Shown here piece after piece: positions 24,880-32,572 of a stretch of 41,110 nt of DNA. The notes under the pieces are model-generated. The model was not told where the DNA came from. It did no database searches and worked only from the letters and a program-made list of their open reading frames with translations. The translations under genes and the position numbers were made by a program. The stretch is from an uncultured Bacilli bacterium (GTDB lineage Bacteria > Bacillota_I > Bacilli_A > RF39 > UBA660). Positions within the stretch are counted from its first letter, which is position 1, and each line of letters opens with the position of its first letter. The stretch is taken from the NCBI GenBank assembly GCA_947585595.1, contig CANPXB010000012.1, positions 1 through 41,110 on the forward strand. The letters run 5' to 3'.

Positions 24880-25143
24880 ATGGATACATCTGTTTATGTT
24901 GATACAGCTGCTTTAGAAAGTTGGAGTGCTAAGATGGCGACAATAAATGAAGCAGCAATTAGTGATTTAAGTCATTTTGTTAGTAAAGCAAATGAACTAG
25001 ATGGTTCTTTTGAAGGTAATTCAGCTTCTGCTTTCTTATCTTCAACTGATAGTTTTATTAATATGGCAAAAAGTGGCCATCAAAAAATGTCTAATGTTAA
25101 AAATTTTTTAATCGAAGTAGTTAATACAATGGAAAGTGAATAA
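24880..25143 (+). CDS. Small WXG100-like helical protein 4
   Basis: An 87-residue leaderless protein with the family turn as FEG (LDGSFEGNSASAFLSSTDSF) between two helices. It is of typical WXG100 size and lies 8 bases after the previous gene. Likely partner of the following fusion protein, since such proteins commonly form heterodimers with the helical domain of large substrates (inference). Confidence 0.7.
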   Translation: MDTSVYVDTAALESWSAKMATINEAAISDLSHFVSKANELDGSFEGNSASAFLSSTDSFINMAKSGHQKMSNVKNFLIEVVNTMESE

Positions 25144-25164
25144 TAATAAAAAGGGGAATGTACT

Positions 25165-26193
25165 ATGGATTATTCTTCAGTAGCAAGAAGTATTTCAACA
25201 AATTTAAAACCATTTACGTCTGTCGTTTCGAAGATTAATGGTTTGTCTTTTGATGGTACTTGGAGTGGAGATGCTCATGATACATTAACCAAGAATTTAA
25301 AGACAACACTTGATAAAATAAAAAAACAACAAGATGCTATTAATACTTATATTGGGGCATTAGAAGATTTACAGACTTATAAAGATAATAAAGAAAAGAT
25401 TGAATCTTTAAAAAGTGAATATAATGGTTTAGATAGTGAAAAATATGCTAGTAGAAGGAATCAAATTTCTGGAGAAATTTCTTCTTTAGAAAATACTAAT
25501 ACTAGTTTAAAATCAAGTATTCAAAGTTCTTTAAAAAGTATATCTTCAGTAAGTACAGAATTTAGTTTAGTTAATTATGTTCCTGACGAAAGTTATGATG
25601 GATATATTGTTGATTTACATGATTTTTTAAATTTATTTCAATCTGGTAGTTTAACTAAAATAAGTGATAACGATCCTAATTCGGATAGTTTATTTGATTA
25701 TTATACAGAAGAACAAGTTAATAGTCGTCTTAAACAAATTAAAAGTCATTATGTTGGAAGAGATGCTGCAGTTAACTGTGCTTTAGGAATTATGGAAATG
25801 GCTGCTGATGTTGGTAAAAAGTTGGATTACGACTGGGGCGGTGGCCATGGTGGAGATGGTATTACTAGTACAGCTGAAGTAGCAGCTGGTAGTGATTGTA
25901 GTGCTTTTGCTACTTGGGCGATTAATCAAGGTATTACTACTAGAGAACCTATTGGACCTTATGGTTTACTTAATTATGGTAAACAAACTTCTTTTGAATA
26001 TGCTCAAAGAGGAGATATATTAGTATCTTCAGAACATGTAGTAATGATAATTGATAATGATCCTGAAACTCAACAATTCTTAGTTGCGGAAGCTAATGGT
26101 AGTAATACTGGTGTTATTATGCAGACTAGATCTTATTCCGCTTTATCAGGAGTTTATCAAGCAAGAGATTTATCATCCCTTTACAACAATTAA
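25165..26193 (+). CDS. WXG100-domain protein with C-terminal NlpC/P60-like cysteine peptidase
   Basis: A 342-residue leaderless protein. Residues 1-75 hold a true WXG motif (Trp33-Ser34-Gly35 in GTWSGDA) between helices. Residues about 75-135 form a coiled coil. Residues about 200-335 look like an NlpC/P60- or CHAP-type amidase: YDWGGGHGG, then Cys245 in GSDCSAFATW, His291 in SSEHVVMII and a polar third residue near Asn311. Such enzymes cut peptide cross-links of peptidoglycan. With the genes at 20910 and 22335, this makes three different wall hydrolases joined to WXG-like domains in one locus. Confidence 0.78.
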   Translation: MDYSSVARSISTNLKPFTSVVSKINGLSFDGTWSGDAHDTLTKNLKTTLDKIKKQQDAINTYIGALEDLQTYKDNKEKIESLKSEYNGLDSEKYASRRNQISGEISSLENTNTSLKSSIQSSLKSISSVSTEFSLVNYVPDESYDGYIVDLHDFLNLFQSGSLTKISDNDPNSDSLFDYYTEEQVNSRLKQIKSHYVGRDAAVNCALGIMEMAADVGKKLDYDWGGGHGGDGITSTAEVAAGSDCSAFATWAINQGITTREPIGPYGLLNYGKQTSFEYAQRGDILVSSEHVVMIIDNDPETQQFLVAEANGSNTGVIMQTRSYSALSGVYQARDLSSLYNN

Positions 26194-26216
26194 AGTCTTT
26201 TAGAAGACTTTTTTTT
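26193..26216 (+). terminator. Rho-independent terminator
   Basis: AAGTCTT-TTAG-AAGACTT (26193-26210), overlapping the TAA stop, followed by a T run. Confidence 0.8.
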
Positions 26217-26224
26217 ATTTTGTA

Positions 26225-26233
26225 TGATATAAT
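26225..26233 (+). promoter_or_regulatory. Extended -10 promoter
   Basis: TGATATAAT (TATAAT at 26228-26233), just after the terminator T tract. Confidence 0.6.
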
Positions 26234-26261
26234 TATTTTAAGAATAAAGTGGGTGGAAATG

Positions 26262-27800
26262 ATGAATGAATTTTCTGATATTTTAATTGATTCTATAAGT
26301 CTTACTAAACAAGAATTAACTCAAGAAATAATAGATAAAGTAACTCATTTAAAAGCTACTAAAGATGATATTAAATTATTAGATAGATTTCCTCATTTAA
26401 TAAGTGTTGATTTTGAAACATTTCCATCTATTATTAATGAAGATTTAGAATTACTTAATAAAATGATTCCTAATTTAAAAGCTTTAAAAATAAAAGAACA
26501 AAGTGCATTAATTGATCTTGATTTAAATATTTTTAATAAACTAGAAGAATTATGTATTGTTCATAATGAAAATTTAGAAACACTAAAGGAAATTCCTAAA
26601 TTAAAGAAATTTACTTTTTATGATAATAAAGATTTTAGAGATAATAAACATATTGTTGATTTTTTAATTAGTAATCCTAATTGTGAATGTCTTTTAGATA
26701 TTTTATATAATGTTGATGTAATAAAATATGTTGATGAAACAAATAGTGAAGTAGATGTTAGTAAAGTTAAATGGATAGATTCTATTGGACTTAGAAAATA
26801 TTTAATACATGAATATACTAATGAAGAAGTAGATACTTTAATGGCTCATTTATCTTATATTGTTTCGAAGTATATTTATACAACAGATGGGGATATTGAA
26901 AAATTTGGGGTTTTATATCGTTGGATGCTTGAAAATATAGAATTTCTAAATGAAGATGATCCTAAAGGGGATAAAGAATTATTTGAAAGAGCTAATAATA
27001 TCTATAAGGTATTTAATTATGGTAAGGGTGGAAGACTTTCATATGCTAAAGCTTTTCAAATATTGCTAGCTTTTGCAGGTGTTAGATCTTCGGTAGTTTA
27101 CTCAATGGGAGCATTAGATGCAATAGGTTATTATAATGGTAAACAAGTATATTCTTTACTTGGTACTTCTGATTATGCCTTACTTAGAGTTACTTTAGAT
27201 GGTAAATACTATTATACTGATGTAGCTTGGGATTCAATGGTAAGTTATTATAAATTCTTTGATGAACTTAGATTATTCTTAGTAAGTAAAGAAGAACTAA
27301 GTATAAGACATAAATTTGTTGGGGAAGGTAATATTGATAAAACTTATTCTTATCATGGTGATGATAGTGATGACTTAATTATGTATGCTATGGAGAGAGT
27401 TAAGGAAACAGATAAGATCTTTAATAATATTACTTCTTTTGATGCTAAGTTGATGGGTGAAGAGTTAAATAAAAAAATTCTTGATAATAAAGTTATATCT
27501 TTAAATAATAGTCTTAAAGATGAAGGAATAGATAAAGATAAAATTAAAGAAGAACTAGTAAAAACACAAGATGAAATAGAACAAATTGAATTAAGAGTAA
27601 GAGATTATAAAGATCAAAAAGAAACAGAACAATTAAAATATGTTGATTACTTTATGATGCATTATTTAACAGAAGAAGAAAGAAAGTTAGATAATGATGA
27701 ATTAATTCAAGTATTAGAAAGAAAAGTTAAACATTACTTATTATCTAAGTATGTTTATGAAATACTTCTAGATCTAATTAAATTAAGAGCAACTGAATAG
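26262..27800 (+). CDS. Leucine-rich-repeat-like protein with inactive transglutaminase-like domain
   Basis: A 512-residue cytoplasmic-looking protein (no signal or membrane segment). Residues about 40-130 have irregular leucine-rich repeats (LELLNKMIPNLKALKI, LNIFNKLEELCIV, LKEIPKLKKFTF). Residues about 250-335 align by eye with the transglutaminase-like core (GGRLSYAKAFQILLAFAGVRS to LDGKYYYTDVAWDS). The catalytic Cys place is not Cys and the His place (DYALL for DHAWN) is Tyr, so only the Asp of the triad survives. A long coiled coil occupies about 415-470. The start is ATG 26262, 5 bases after GGGTGG. It is probably a scaffold or binding protein; its link to the WXG100 genes is by position only. 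Confidence 0.6.
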   Translation: MNEFSDILIDSISLTKQELTQEIIDKVTHLKATKDDIKLLDRFPHLISVDFETFPSIINEDLELLNKMIPNLKALKIKEQSALIDLDLNIFNKLEELCIVHNENLETLKEIPKLKKFTFYDNKDFRDNKHIVDFLISNPNCECLLDILYNVDVIKYVDETNSEVDVSKVKWIDSIGLRKYLIHEYTNEEVDTLMAHLSYIVSKYIYTTDGDIEKFGVLYRWMLENIEFLNEDDPKGDKELFERANNIYKVFNYGKGGRLSYAKAFQILLAFAGVRSSVVYSMGALDAIGYYNGKQVYSLLGTSDYALLRVTLDGKYYYTDVAWDSMVSYYKFFDELRLFLVSKEELSIRHKFVGEGNIDKTYSYHGDDSDDLIMYAMERVKETDKIFNNITSFDAKLMGEELNKKILDNKVISLNNSLKDEGIDKDKIKEELVKTQDEIEQIELRVRDYKDQKETEQLKYVDYFMMHYLTEEERKLDNDELIQVLERKVKHYLLSKYVYEILLDLIKLRATE

Positions 27801-27810
27801 TTGCTTTTTT
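27788..27810 (+). terminator. Rho-independent terminator overlapping the stop codon
   Basis: AGCAACT-GAAT-AGTTGCT (27788-27805) and a T run; the TAG stop lies within the hairpin. Confidence 0.75.
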
Positions 27811-27849
27811 AGTTTATATAAACTTGTGGTAAAAAATACTATAAATGTA

Positions 27850-27878
27850 TTGACAACATATTAGTTATGGTATATATT
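27850..27878 (+). promoter_or_regulatory. Consensus promoter of the pnuC operon
   Basis: A perfect TTGACA at 27850-27855, a 17-bp spacer and TATATT at 27873-27878, followed by AAGGAGG before the pnuC start. It is the strongest -35/-10 pair in the window. Confidence 0.8.
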
Positions 27879-27882
27879 ACTA
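27862..27882 (+). promoter_or_regulatory. Candidate NrtR operator over the -10 box
   Basis: A 21-bp imperfect palindrome has outer half-sites TAGTTAT and ATTACTA (6 of 7 bases symmetric) centred on 27872. Further outside, ACATAT and ATATGT (27856-27861, 27882-27887) extend the symmetry. It covers the -10 box, so a bound protein would block RNA polymerase. NrtR sites are typically palindromes of about this size; the operon encodes an NrtR-like protein. Confidence 0.45.
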
Positions 27883-27901
27883 TATGTAAGGAGGAGATAG
27901 T

Positions 27902-28456
27902 ATGACAAAGTACTTAGAAATAGGAGCGACGATATTTGGTCTTATTCAAGGAATATTAGTAATGTTTAATAAAAGGAGTAATTGGATAGCTTATGTAATA
28001 CAGATGGGACTTATGATAGTATTTTCCTTTATTATGCATTTGTATGGTGATGTCTTAAATAGTCTTATTTACTTAATACTAGGTATTATAGGTTTTATTC
28101 TTTGGAATAGAGATAGTACGAAAAAGATTAGTAGTTGTTCTAATAAAGAAAGAATTATCTATAGTAGTTTAATAATGATACTTACTTTTTGTTTGTTTTT
28201 AGTTCTTAGGAGAACTGATGATCCATTACCATTATTAGATTCATTTACGACTGTATCAAGTTTTATTGCAACATATTACATGATGACAAAGAAAATAGAT
28301 ACTTGGATTATTTGGTTTATTAATGATATCTTCTATGCTTTAGAATACTATATATTACCTGATCAAGCTTTCTATTTATTCTTACTTAATGTTGTTTGGA
28401 CTTTAATGGCAGTTGGTTCTTATATTAATTGGTACAAAATAATGAAGAAGGAGTAA
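27902..28456 (+). CDS. pnuC: PnuC-family nicotinamide riboside/NMN transporter
   Basis: A 184-residue membrane protein with about six to seven helices. PnuC proteins carry nicotinamide riboside (or related vitamin nucleosides) into the cell by facilitated diffusion, trapped by phosphorylation inside. Family features include the NWIAYVIQ motif, the SFTTVSSFIATYYMMTKKIDTWIIWFINDIFY block, and a C-terminal helix with WYK. It is the first gene of a seven-gene operon with a consensus promoter and the best ribosome site in the region (AAGGAGG). Substrate cannot be fixed from sequence, but an NrtR-like gene in the same operon favours a pyridine nucleoside. Confidence 0.85.
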   Translation: MTKYLEIGATIFGLIQGILVMFNKRSNWIAYVIQMGLMIVFSFIMHLYGDVLNSLIYLILGIIGFILWNRDSTKKISSCSNKERIIYSSLIMILTFCLFLVLRRTDDPLPLLDSFTTVSSFIATYYMMTKKIDTWIIWFINDIFYALEYYILPDQAFYLFLLNVVWTLMAVGSYINWYKIMKKE

Positions 28457-28459
28457 TTT

Positions 28460-28969
28460 ATGAAAAAGATTTATTGTGCTGGTAAATTCAATATGATTAA
28501 AGATAATAATTTAAAATTAGAAGAAAAATTAGTTAATGATTTTAGATCTAAATTGTTAGGAAGTTCGAAATTATTAACACTTGCTCAGAACAATTTAAAA
28601 CTTAATGAAAAATATGAATATTCGGGACCGTTTTATTGTGAACAAGCTTCAAATGGAGATTTTACTTCAGTAGATTGTAATGTTGTATTGAAAGCTGAAA
28701 AAGAGGCAGTTAGTAATTGTGATATATACTTAGCAGTATTTGGTGAGAAGTTTTCCGTAGGAACAATTGTTGAATTAGGTTGGGCTTTAGATATGAATAA
28801 AAGGATTATTATTTTATATCAAGAAGAAGATTCTAATTACCAGATTAAATCTGAATATTGGTTTGCAATAGCTGATGCAATCAAAAGAAGTAAAAAGATA
28901 AATACTTATAAATATAAAGAAGAAAAAGAAATAGTTAATATTATTAAGAGAAAGGTTTTAAATAGTTAG
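28460..28969 (+). CDS. Nucleoside 2-deoxyribosyltransferase-like protein
   Basis: A 169-residue protein with the N-deoxyribosyltransferase fold pattern: KKIYCAGKF at the N-terminus, a GPFYCEQ segment, VVLKAEKEAVSNCDIYLAVFGEKFSVGTIVELGWALDMNKRIIILY in the core. The Glu of VELGWA matches the catalytic nucleophile of the family, and the Asp of NCDIYLAV the usual partner. Members exchange bases between deoxynucleosides or hydrolyse the N-glycosidic bond of nucleotides. It lies 3 bases after pnuC, which suggests cutting or remodelling of imported nucleosides (inference). Confidence 0.72.
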   Translation: MKKIYCAGKFNMIKDNNLKLEEKLVNDFRSKLLGSSKLLTLAQNNLKLNEKYEYSGPFYCEQASNGDFTSVDCNVVLKAEKEAVSNCDIYLAVFGEKFSVGTIVELGWALDMNKRIIILYQEEDSNYQIKSEYWFAIADAIKRSKKINTYKYKEEKEIVNIIKRKVLNS

Positions 28970-28971
28970 TT

Positions 28972-29808
28972 ATGAAATATAAAGAATTTGAACTTATACC
29001 ATCATCATTTAAATGTGATAAGAATTGTCCTTATTGTACGGCAAAGATTACTAAATGGCCGGTTGTAGATGATAAATTAGATTTACTGGAAGATCGATTA
29101 AATTATTTAAAGAAGGAAGGAATTACTTTTAGATATTTTATTTTTTGTGGTAATGGAGAACCTTCTTTACATAGTTATGAAACGATTAAGAAGGTAGTTG
29201 ATGCAACAAGAAAAGTAAATATATTTGATGAAAAGAGATTTCAATCTTCAGGTAATATCTTTTATGAAGATAAGAAGTTAAATTTAATTAAAGATGATTT
29301 TATTGTAGAAGTTACTAGAGTAGATATTGATTCTAAAAAAGATATGGAAATACTTGGATATAAAAGAGATTATATAAATAGTGATAATTTTAAGAAAGCT
29401 AAAGTAAGACTTAACTTTGTATTAATGAAAAATAAGTCATTTGAAGAAGATTTAGAAGAAATAAAGAATTATATTAAGAAATATCCAAATATTCAAACAA
29501 TAAGTCTTAAAACACTTAATTTAAATACTAAAGATGATAATATAGATAATCCATATTCTAAATGGATAATAGATCATGCTTTAACCAAAAAAGATACTGA
29601 TAAGATATTAGAATTTATGAATAATAATGCCGAATTTAAAGTTAAAGATGAAAAGTTTTTTGATCGATATGAATGGGTTTATGAAGGTGTACCAATTACT
29701 TTCTATATAAAGAAATTAGATTATGGTTATTCAAATATTGTTTATTATGGAGGAGAATTAGTTGATTATCATTTAAATAAAATAAAACTAAAGAAAGGGG
29801 AAGAATAA
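28972..29808 (+). CDS. Radical SAM protein of unknown substrate
   Basis: A 278-residue radical SAM enzyme. The cluster motif CX3CX2C is CDKNCPYC at about residues 15-22. The glycine-rich SAM-binding site is FCGNGEPSLH. There is no second cysteine cluster, so no SPASM domain. It is sandwiched between the deoxyribosyltransferase-like gene (2-base gap) and the CYTH-kinase gene (1-base overlap, TAATG), so it is certainly part of the operon. The GNGEP motif is as in activase-like and base-modifying radical SAM groups. The reaction is not predictable from sequence. Confidence 0.8.
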   Translation: MKYKEFELIPSSFKCDKNCPYCTAKITKWPVVDDKLDLLEDRLNYLKKEGITFRYFIFCGNGEPSLHSYETIKKVVDATRKVNIFDEKRFQSSGNIFYEDKKLNLIKDDFIVEVTRVDIDSKKDMEILGYKRDYINSDNFKKAKVRLNFVLMKNKSFEEDLEEIKNYIKKYPNIQTISLKTLNLNTKDDNIDNPYSKWIIDHALTKKDTDKILEFMNNNAEFKVKDEKFFDRYEWVYEGVPITFYIKKLDYGYSNIVYYGGELVDYHLNKIKLKKGEE

Positions 29809-30710
29809 TGGTTGTTCTTAGATTAGGAAAAGTTAATAACTTAGAAAGAAAATTTATTCCAACGAAGAAAGAATATCTAAATAGATATTTAAAGAGGATG
29901 AAGAAAATAGAAGAATATGTTCTTACGCAGACATATAAAGATGGATATAAATATCGTGAATATAATGATCATGGAGATTTAAAATATACGAAAAATAATA
30001 AGATGAGTACAATTACGAAAATTGCAGAAATAAGTAAAGAGGAATTTGATAAAGCACTTAAAAGTAATAAAGGTAAAGCGATTATAAAGACAAGAAGTTA
30101 TTATATTGATGGAAATTATGAAATAGATGTAGATACATTTATAAAACCAATAGATATGGTAATGATTGAAGTATCAAGTGATAAAGCTCCGTTGGAAGAT
30201 TATGTACCTCCTAAAGGATTTATTGAAGTTAGTGGAACTAAGGAATATGAAAATTATGGGATATATAACGGGAGTATTAAATGGAATAATATTATTTTAG
30301 AAGGTACAGATGGTGTTGGTAAGACGGAAACAATTAAGAGATTATTAAAAGAAGGAATTATCTGTCAAGATAGAGAGATGGATGTAATATCTAAAAATAT
30401 GTTATTTGAAATACCGATGGAAGAAAGAGCAAAGAAATATAATGAATACTTAAAGAATAGTGATAAACATATTATATTTCTAATTAATAAAGATAAAGAT
30501 GAGTTAGAAAGAAGAATTAATAGTCGAAATAGACTTAGTGAATTCGATTTAGAAGCATTTAAATATAATAAACTTTATGAAGATACTTATTTATATATGA
30601 AAGATAAGGACTTACTTAATAATAAACTACATTTAATAGATTGTACTGGTTTAGATATTGATGAGCAAGTAAAAGTGATAAAAGATTATATAATAAAGAT
30701 TAATGCCTAG
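29808..30710 (+). CDS. CYTH domain fused to a thymidylate-kinase-like P-loop kinase
   Basis: Residues about 10-150 look like a CYTH (triphosphate tunnel) domain: RKFIP at the start, KYTKNNK, TKIAEISKEEFDKAL, AIIKTRSYYI, YEIDVDTF, VMIEVSS and KEYENYGIY, in the usual spacing with paired Lys/Arg and Glu residues on tunnel strands. Residues about 160-300 are a P-loop kinase: IILEGTDGVGKTETIK (Walker A), a CQDRE motif as in TMP kinases, and an Arg-rich lid (RRINSRNRLSEF). The fusion would join a triphosphate-binding or -hydrolysing domain with a nucleoside or nucleotide kinase. In this operon an attractive role is trapping of imported nucleoside (inference). Confidence 0.68.
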   Translation: MVVLRLGKVNNLERKFIPTKKEYLNRYLKRMKKIEEYVLTQTYKDGYKYREYNDHGDLKYTKNNKMSTITKIAEISKEEFDKALKSNKGKAIIKTRSYYIDGNYEIDVDTFIKPIDMVMIEVSSDKAPLEDYVPPKGFIEVSGTKEYENYGIYNGSIKWNNIILEGTDGVGKTETIKRLLKEGIICQDREMDVISKNMLFEIPMEERAKKYNEYLKNSDKHIIFLINKDKDELERRINSRNRLSEFDLEAFKYNKLYEDTYLYMKDKDLLNNKLHLIDCTGLDIDEQVKVIKDYIIKINA

Positions 30711-31263
30711 TATAGCATCCCATTTTGTGGTAGCCAAATTAGTTGGTAAAAGATTAAATATACAGAGTGTTGATTATTATAGAGGTAATATTCTTCCAGA
30801 TATAATAGATTTAGAAAATAGTCATTTTAAAGTAAAAGGAACATACTATATGATACCTGATATTAATTATTATTTAGAAAACTATAAACTAGATAATGAT
30901 CTTAATATCGGGTATTTAGTACATTTACTACTTGATAAATATTTTTTAGAAGAATATGTTTTAAAGAATATAAAAAATTATAAGGAAATGAATCTTTTTT
31001 CACCAGATTTATTGTATAATGATTATACAAATATGAATTATTTATTACTTAAAAAGTTTAAGTTAGATATTAATTATTTAAATGAAGTAATGAAAGATTT
31101 TAAAGTTAATTTAAATAAAGGTAAATATAAATTAAATGTAGATAGTATTAATAATATGAAAGTTTATGATACTTTGAAATATATTGATTTTAAAAAGTTT
31201 ACGAGATTTTTAAAAGATGTAGCAATAAAAATAGCTGATGATATAAATAAGTATAGAGAGTAG
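30703..31263 (+). CDS. Short zinc-dependent phospholipase C-like protein
   Basis: A 186-residue protein that begins MPSIASHF, like the MPSITTHH of the minus-strand gene ending at 16336. It keeps presumed metal ligands: the N-terminal His, Asp in GNILPDI, His in NSHF, and His/Asp in GYLVHLLLDKYF. There is no signal peptide. It is shorter than the usual family and may represent a minimal cytoplasmic form acting on a phosphate ester in the operon's pathway (inference). It overlaps the previous gene by 8 bases. Confidence 0.55.
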   Translation: MPSIASHFVVAKLVGKRLNIQSVDYYRGNILPDIIDLENSHFKVKGTYYMIPDINYYLENYKLDNDLNIGYLVHLLLDKYFLEEYVLKNIKNYKEMNLFSPDLLYNDYTNMNYLLLKKFKLDINYLNEVMKDFKVNLNKGKYKLNVDSINNMKVYDTLKYIDFKKFTRFLKDVAIKIADDINKYRE

Positions 31264-31271
31264 GTAATTAA

Positions 31272-31997
31272 ATGAAATTAAATATTACATGTTGTTTATT
31301 TGTTTTAGATAATGAAGTTAGTAGTAATATACGTAAAAATGATACGAAAAAAATTAAAGTTTTAATAGGTAAAGATAATCTATTACCTAGGGTTTTATAT
31401 GATAGTAAGAGTGATATAAAAGAATTAATAAGAGATTATATAACAGGTATTATTGGTAGTAAGATGTTTCATTTAGAACAAGTTTATACGCTTGGAGATA
31501 CAAGATTTATTAGTGATGGCGTAGATGTTATATATTTAGGAGTTATGAATGCTAGTAATATCAAGAAACTTGATGATAAATATGAACTTAGAGATTTTGC
31601 TATAAATGAAAATGAACTAATTAAATTAGGAGAAGAAGTTTATAAGTATAAAACCAAAGAAAAAATAAGTAATAATAATATTGAATATTTTCATGAAATA
31701 AAAGTTGATGATGTTAATTTAGAAAAACTATTATTAGAGTTAGTTATAGCTTATAAACATTTAAGAGGTAAAATAGATTCTTCAGATATTGTGTTTAAAT
31801 TTATGGATAAGTTATTTACTTTAGAAGATGTAAGAATGGTTTATGAAATGATTAAAGAAGTTTCAGTAGATAAATCTAATTTTAGAAAAAGAATTACTAA
31901 GTATTGTGAGAAGACAGAGGCGATTGTTGATAAGAAGGGACATCGTCCAACCCAAATGTATAAGTTTAAACCACTTTCAGGAGATATCTGGCTATAG
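31272..31997 (+). CDS. NrtR-like regulator: degenerate NUDIX domain with winged helix
   Basis: A 241-residue protein. The N-terminal about 150 residues have the NUDIX strand pattern (NITCCLFVLD, KIKVLIGK, VDVIYLGVM), but the catalytic box is degenerate; only a partial KELIRDYITGIIGS remains in its place. The last about 80 residues match the winged helix of NrtR regulators: LFTLEDVRMVYEMI, KSNFRKRITKY and GHRPTQMYKFKP. NrtR proteins repress genes for NAD synthesis and are released by ADP-ribose or NAD-related ligands. Being inside the pnuC operon, it most likely controls that operon through the palindrome at 27862-27882 (inference). Confidence 0.75.
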   Translation: MKLNITCCLFVLDNEVSSNIRKNDTKKIKVLIGKDNLLPRVLYDSKSDIKELIRDYITGIIGSKMFHLEQVYTLGDTRFISDGVDVIYLGVMNASNIKKLDDKYELRDFAINENELIKLGEEVYKYKTKEKISNNNIEYFHEIKVDDVNLEKLLLELVIAYKHLRGKIDSSDIVFKFMDKLFTLEDVRMVYEMIKEVSVDKSNFRKRITKYCEKTEAIVDKKGHRPTQMYKFKPLSGDIWL

Positions 31998-32008
31998 GAG
32001 ATGACATT

Positions 32009-32572
32009 ATGATTATTGCAACAAATAATAAAGGTAAAATAAAAGAAATTAAAGAAATATTTAAAGATTATGAATTATATAGTTTAAAAGATAAAGGGAT
32101 AGATGTTGATGTACAAGAAGATCAAGATACATTTTATGGTAATGCTTTAAAGAAAGCTAAAGAGATATATGAATTAACTAAAGAACCGGTTATTGCTGAT
32201 GATTCAGGATTATGTGTCTTAGAATTAGATGGATGGCCAGGTGTTTTGACACATAGATTCTTGGGTGAAGAAGCAAGTGACGAAGAAAGAAACAAAGCAA
32301 TAATTGAAAAAGTAAATAGTTTAAGTAATCGTAAAGCCAAAGTAGTATGCAATATGGTTTATTATGATGGAACTGAGACTTTGGTTGGTGTTGGGGAAAT
32401 AAATGGCAATATTACAAAGGAAATGCGTGGGGAGAATGGCTTTGGCTTTGATTCAATATTTGAACTAGCAAACGGGAAGACATTAGCAGAACTTAGTCCT
32501 ATAGAAAAGAATCAAGTGAGTGCTAGATATTTGGCACTTGTTGATTTAAAGAAGCAATTAGATAATAAATAA
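32009..32572 (+). CDS. rdgB: XTP/dITP diphosphatase (RdgB/HAM1 family)
   Basis: A house-cleaning pyrophosphatase that removes non-canonical purine triphosphates (XTP, ITP, dITP). The family motifs are the N-terminal ATNNKGKIKEI, the catalytic ADDSGL, and GENGFGFDSIF. Length (187) is normal. In many members the loop after WPGV reads SAR and the C-terminal motif reads SHR. Here they are THR (WPGVLTHRFLG) and SAR (residues 171-173), a reciprocal exchange of His and Ala. Last gene of the seven-gene operon, 11 bases after the NrtR-like gene, followed by a strong terminator. Confidence 0.92.
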   Translation: MIIATNNKGKIKEIKEIFKDYELYSLKDKGIDVDVQEDQDTFYGNALKKAKEIYELTKEPVIADDSGLCVLELDGWPGVLTHRFLGEEASDEERNKAIIEKVNSLSNRKAKVVCNMVYYDGTETLVGVGEINGNITKEMRGENGFGFDSIFELANGKTLAELSPIEKNQVSARYLALVDLKKQLDNK

